A DNA stretch of 8,147 nucleotides from Vulcanimicrobiota bacterium. GTDB lineage: Bacteria; Vulcanimicrobiota; Vulcanimicrobiia; Vulcanimicrobiales; Vulcanimicrobiaceae. The stretch spans positions 1 through 8,147 of the forward strand of contig PMUE01000269.1 in the NCBI GenBank assembly GCA_003167055.1, written 5' to 3'. A model generated the notes under the pieces. That model was given only the letters and a program-made list of their open reading frames with translations. It was not told the origin of the DNA and made no database searches. The stretch's first letter is position 1, and every line of letters starts with the position of its first letter. Positions 7,111 through 8,147 of this stretch are shown one piece after another. The position numbers and the translations under genes are program-made.

Positions 7111-7730
7111 CGATCATTCTGGCGGCGCTGCTCGCGCTTGCCATTCCGAACCCGGTGCAACTTGCTACCGGGACCAATACGACCGGCACGGCAACATGCC
7201 GGGCGCTCGATGGATCGCTCGGCAGTTGGGAGCGCGTGAGCGGCACGAGCACGACGACCGAGCCGTCGATCCTCGATGCGGAAGCGAGCGTGAAAACGCC
7301 GGCCGATGCGATGCTCTACTGTCGCAACCGCGACGGTGGAGCGGGCAAGATCGAGGCCAAACCGGCGAGCCTGATCTATCCGAAGGGCACGCTGCTACAG
7401 ACGGTCTATCGCCTGACGATCACGCGTCCGAGCACCGACGCGCAACCGCCGTTCGAAACAGCACTCGGCCCCGGGGGCGTGATCACGAGCGCGTCGTTCG
7501 GCCAACTCGTCATCTTCGGAAAGCACTCGATGTTGATCGTGCCGTCGGGTTGGAAGATCGCGAGCCGTCCGGCCGGGATCTTACCGAAGAGTCCCGACGA
7601 GTACAGCTCAACGCTCGACGTCGGCGGCTGCGAGGTCAATCGCATGGACGACGAAGACGAGTTTCCGCGCTACATCGGTACCGCCGCCGCCGACTGCTCG
7701 ACGAAGATCGATCTCGAAACGCTTCAGTAA
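7107..7730 (+). CDS. Predicted exported protein of unknown function, coupled to glcF
   Basis: I do not recognise this 207-residue protein. The frame is open further upstream (to 6774), but ATG 7107 is chosen because it forms an ATGA overlap with the glcF stop, has AGGA in front, and begins with a hydrophobic segment (about 2-13) resembling a signal peptide that lacks the usual basic n-region. The remainder is polar, with no further membrane helix. It has four cysteines (C31, C72, C175, C197), which could form two disulfides if exported. An acidic patch MDDEDEF lies at 180-186. The central part (about 95-165) alternates hydrophobic and polar residues like beta strands, for example QLVIFGKHSMLIVPSGW at 133-149. 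Its position at the end of the glc operon may mean a link to glycolate metabolism or mere cotranscription. It ends seven bases before the stop of the convergent TonB-receptor gene. Confidence 0.75.
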   Translation: MTIILAALLALAIPNPVQLATGTNTTGTATCRALDGSLGSWERVSGTSTTTEPSILDAEASVKTPADAMLYCRNRDGGAGKIEAKPASLIYPKGTLLQTVYRLTITRPSTDAQPPFETALGPGGVITSASFGQLVIFGKHSMLIVPSGWKIASRPAGILPKSPDEYSSTLDVGGCEVNRMDDEDEFPRYIGTAAADCSTKIDLETLQ

Positions 7731-7737
7731 CGGTGCA

Positions 7738-8147
7738 TTAAGGTTTACCAACGTGCCAACGAAGTTGGAAGCGGAAGGTACGCGGCAGCGTTGGGATCAG
7801 CGTCGACGGTTCCGTGGTTTGGTAGTATTGATTCGTTCCGCCGGGACCGACCGGACCATACTGTCCTAACGTCGTCGTCGTGCCCAAGTTCGGCTGCGGC
7901 AGATAGTAGAAGTCGTTGGTGTTGAGCAAATTCTGGACCGTAAACTGTGCCTCCAGTGTCGGCGTGATCGTCTTCTTGGCGGTGAGATCGAATTGCAGGA
8001 ACGGGGGCTGGAAGTAGGTGTTGTTCTTCCCCTCAAAGTCCGCGCCGAGACCAACCCACGATTGGTCTTTGAACGTGTAGTTCAGTTGGTAGTAGCCCTT
8101 CATGTATGGGATGCAGGTGATGCTCCCCGGAATCGTTAGGCCGAAGC
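7738..8147 (-). CDS. TonB-dependent receptor, C-terminal beta-barrel fragment
   Basis: The minus strand is open from the right window edge to TAA at 7740-7738, giving 135 residues of the C-terminus of a larger protein. An internal ATG at 8103 is not a real start, because the frame stays open upstream with barrel-like sequence. The fragment shows alternating amphipathic strands (YYQLNYTFKDQSWVGLGADF), then FDLTAKKTITPTLEAQFTVQNLLNTNDFYYLP, the region typical of the last barrel strands with the 'N-L-N-T' signature, and a final strand TFRFQLRWHV. Family members sit in the outer membrane and import siderophores, cobalamin or sugars using TonB energy; the plug domain that would hint at substrate is outside the window. 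Unusually, the protein ends HVGKP rather than in a terminal aromatic residue. The gene is convergent with the small exported-protein gene, with only seven bases between stops. Confidence 0.82.
   Translation of the reverse strand, partial: FGLTIPGSITCIPYMKGYYQLNYTFKDQSWVGLGADFEGKNNTYFQPPFLQFDLTAKKTITPTLEAQFTVQNLLNTNDFYYLPQPNLGTTTTLGQYGPVGPGGTNQYYQTTEPSTLIPTLPRTFRFQLRWHVGKP

Noticed and set aside
7731..7737. Possible terminator between the convergent genes
   Set aside because: Only seven bases separate the two stop codons, and no hairpin with a T-run is visible there. Termination must lie within coding sequence or be factor-dependent.
1..8147. CRISPR array, tRNA/rRNA, insertion sequence or phage module
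   Set aside because: No regularly spaced repeats, cloverleaf-like sequence, transposase motifs or phage genes were seen, and coding sequence fills nearly all of the window.

Overview
The window looks like chromosomal DNA of a GC-rich, diderm (Gram-negative-type) bacterium. A TonB-dependent receptor fragment implies an outer membrane. GTG and TTG starts, tight gene packing and long open antisense frames fit high GC. A lineage such as Eremiobacterota/Vulcanimicrobiota is only an impression from the mix of a TonB receptor, a DUF5117-type metzincin and MEDS/GGDEF signalling proteins; nothing in the window proves the taxon.

Layout: (1) bases 1-1419, minus strand, the N-terminal 473 residues of a secreted zinc metalloprotease of the DUF5117/DUF4953 met-zincin family, whose C-terminus lies off the left edge. 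(2) A short divergent intergenic region (1435-1490) carrying a near-perfect inverted repeat. (3) Six plus-strand genes: a membrane-anchored GGDEF diguanylate cyclase (1491-2648), a stand-alone MEDS sensory-domain protein (2718-3311), the three subunits of glycolate oxidase glcD (3327-4715), glcE (4712-5851) and glcF (5854-7110), and a small predicted exported protein of unknown function (7107-7730). (4) bases 7738-8147, minus strand, the C-terminal 135 residues of a TonB-dependent receptor beta-barrel, convergent with the previous gene and cut by the right edge.

The glc genes are joined by a GTGA overlap, a 2-base gap and an ATGA overlap, so glcD-glcE-glcF-small secreted protein is very probably one transcript with translational coupling. 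The MEDS gene lies only 15 bases upstream of glcD and the GGDEF gene 69 bases upstream of MEDS, with no visible terminator, so a six-gene unit starting in the 1435-1490 region is plausible. GlcD and GlcE (FAD-binding) and GlcF (iron-sulfur) together oxidise glycolate to glyoxylate and pass electrons to the respiratory chain. The usual GlcC regulator, GlcG and malate synthase are not in the window.

There is no stretch over 300 bases without a gene. I see no tRNA, rRNA, CRISPR array, insertion sequence or phage element. This is mostly ordinary metabolic and signalling DNA. The points worth a second look are the signalling genes attached to the glc operon, the in-frame TGA just ahead of the MEDS gene, and the uncharacterised exported protein coupled to glcF.
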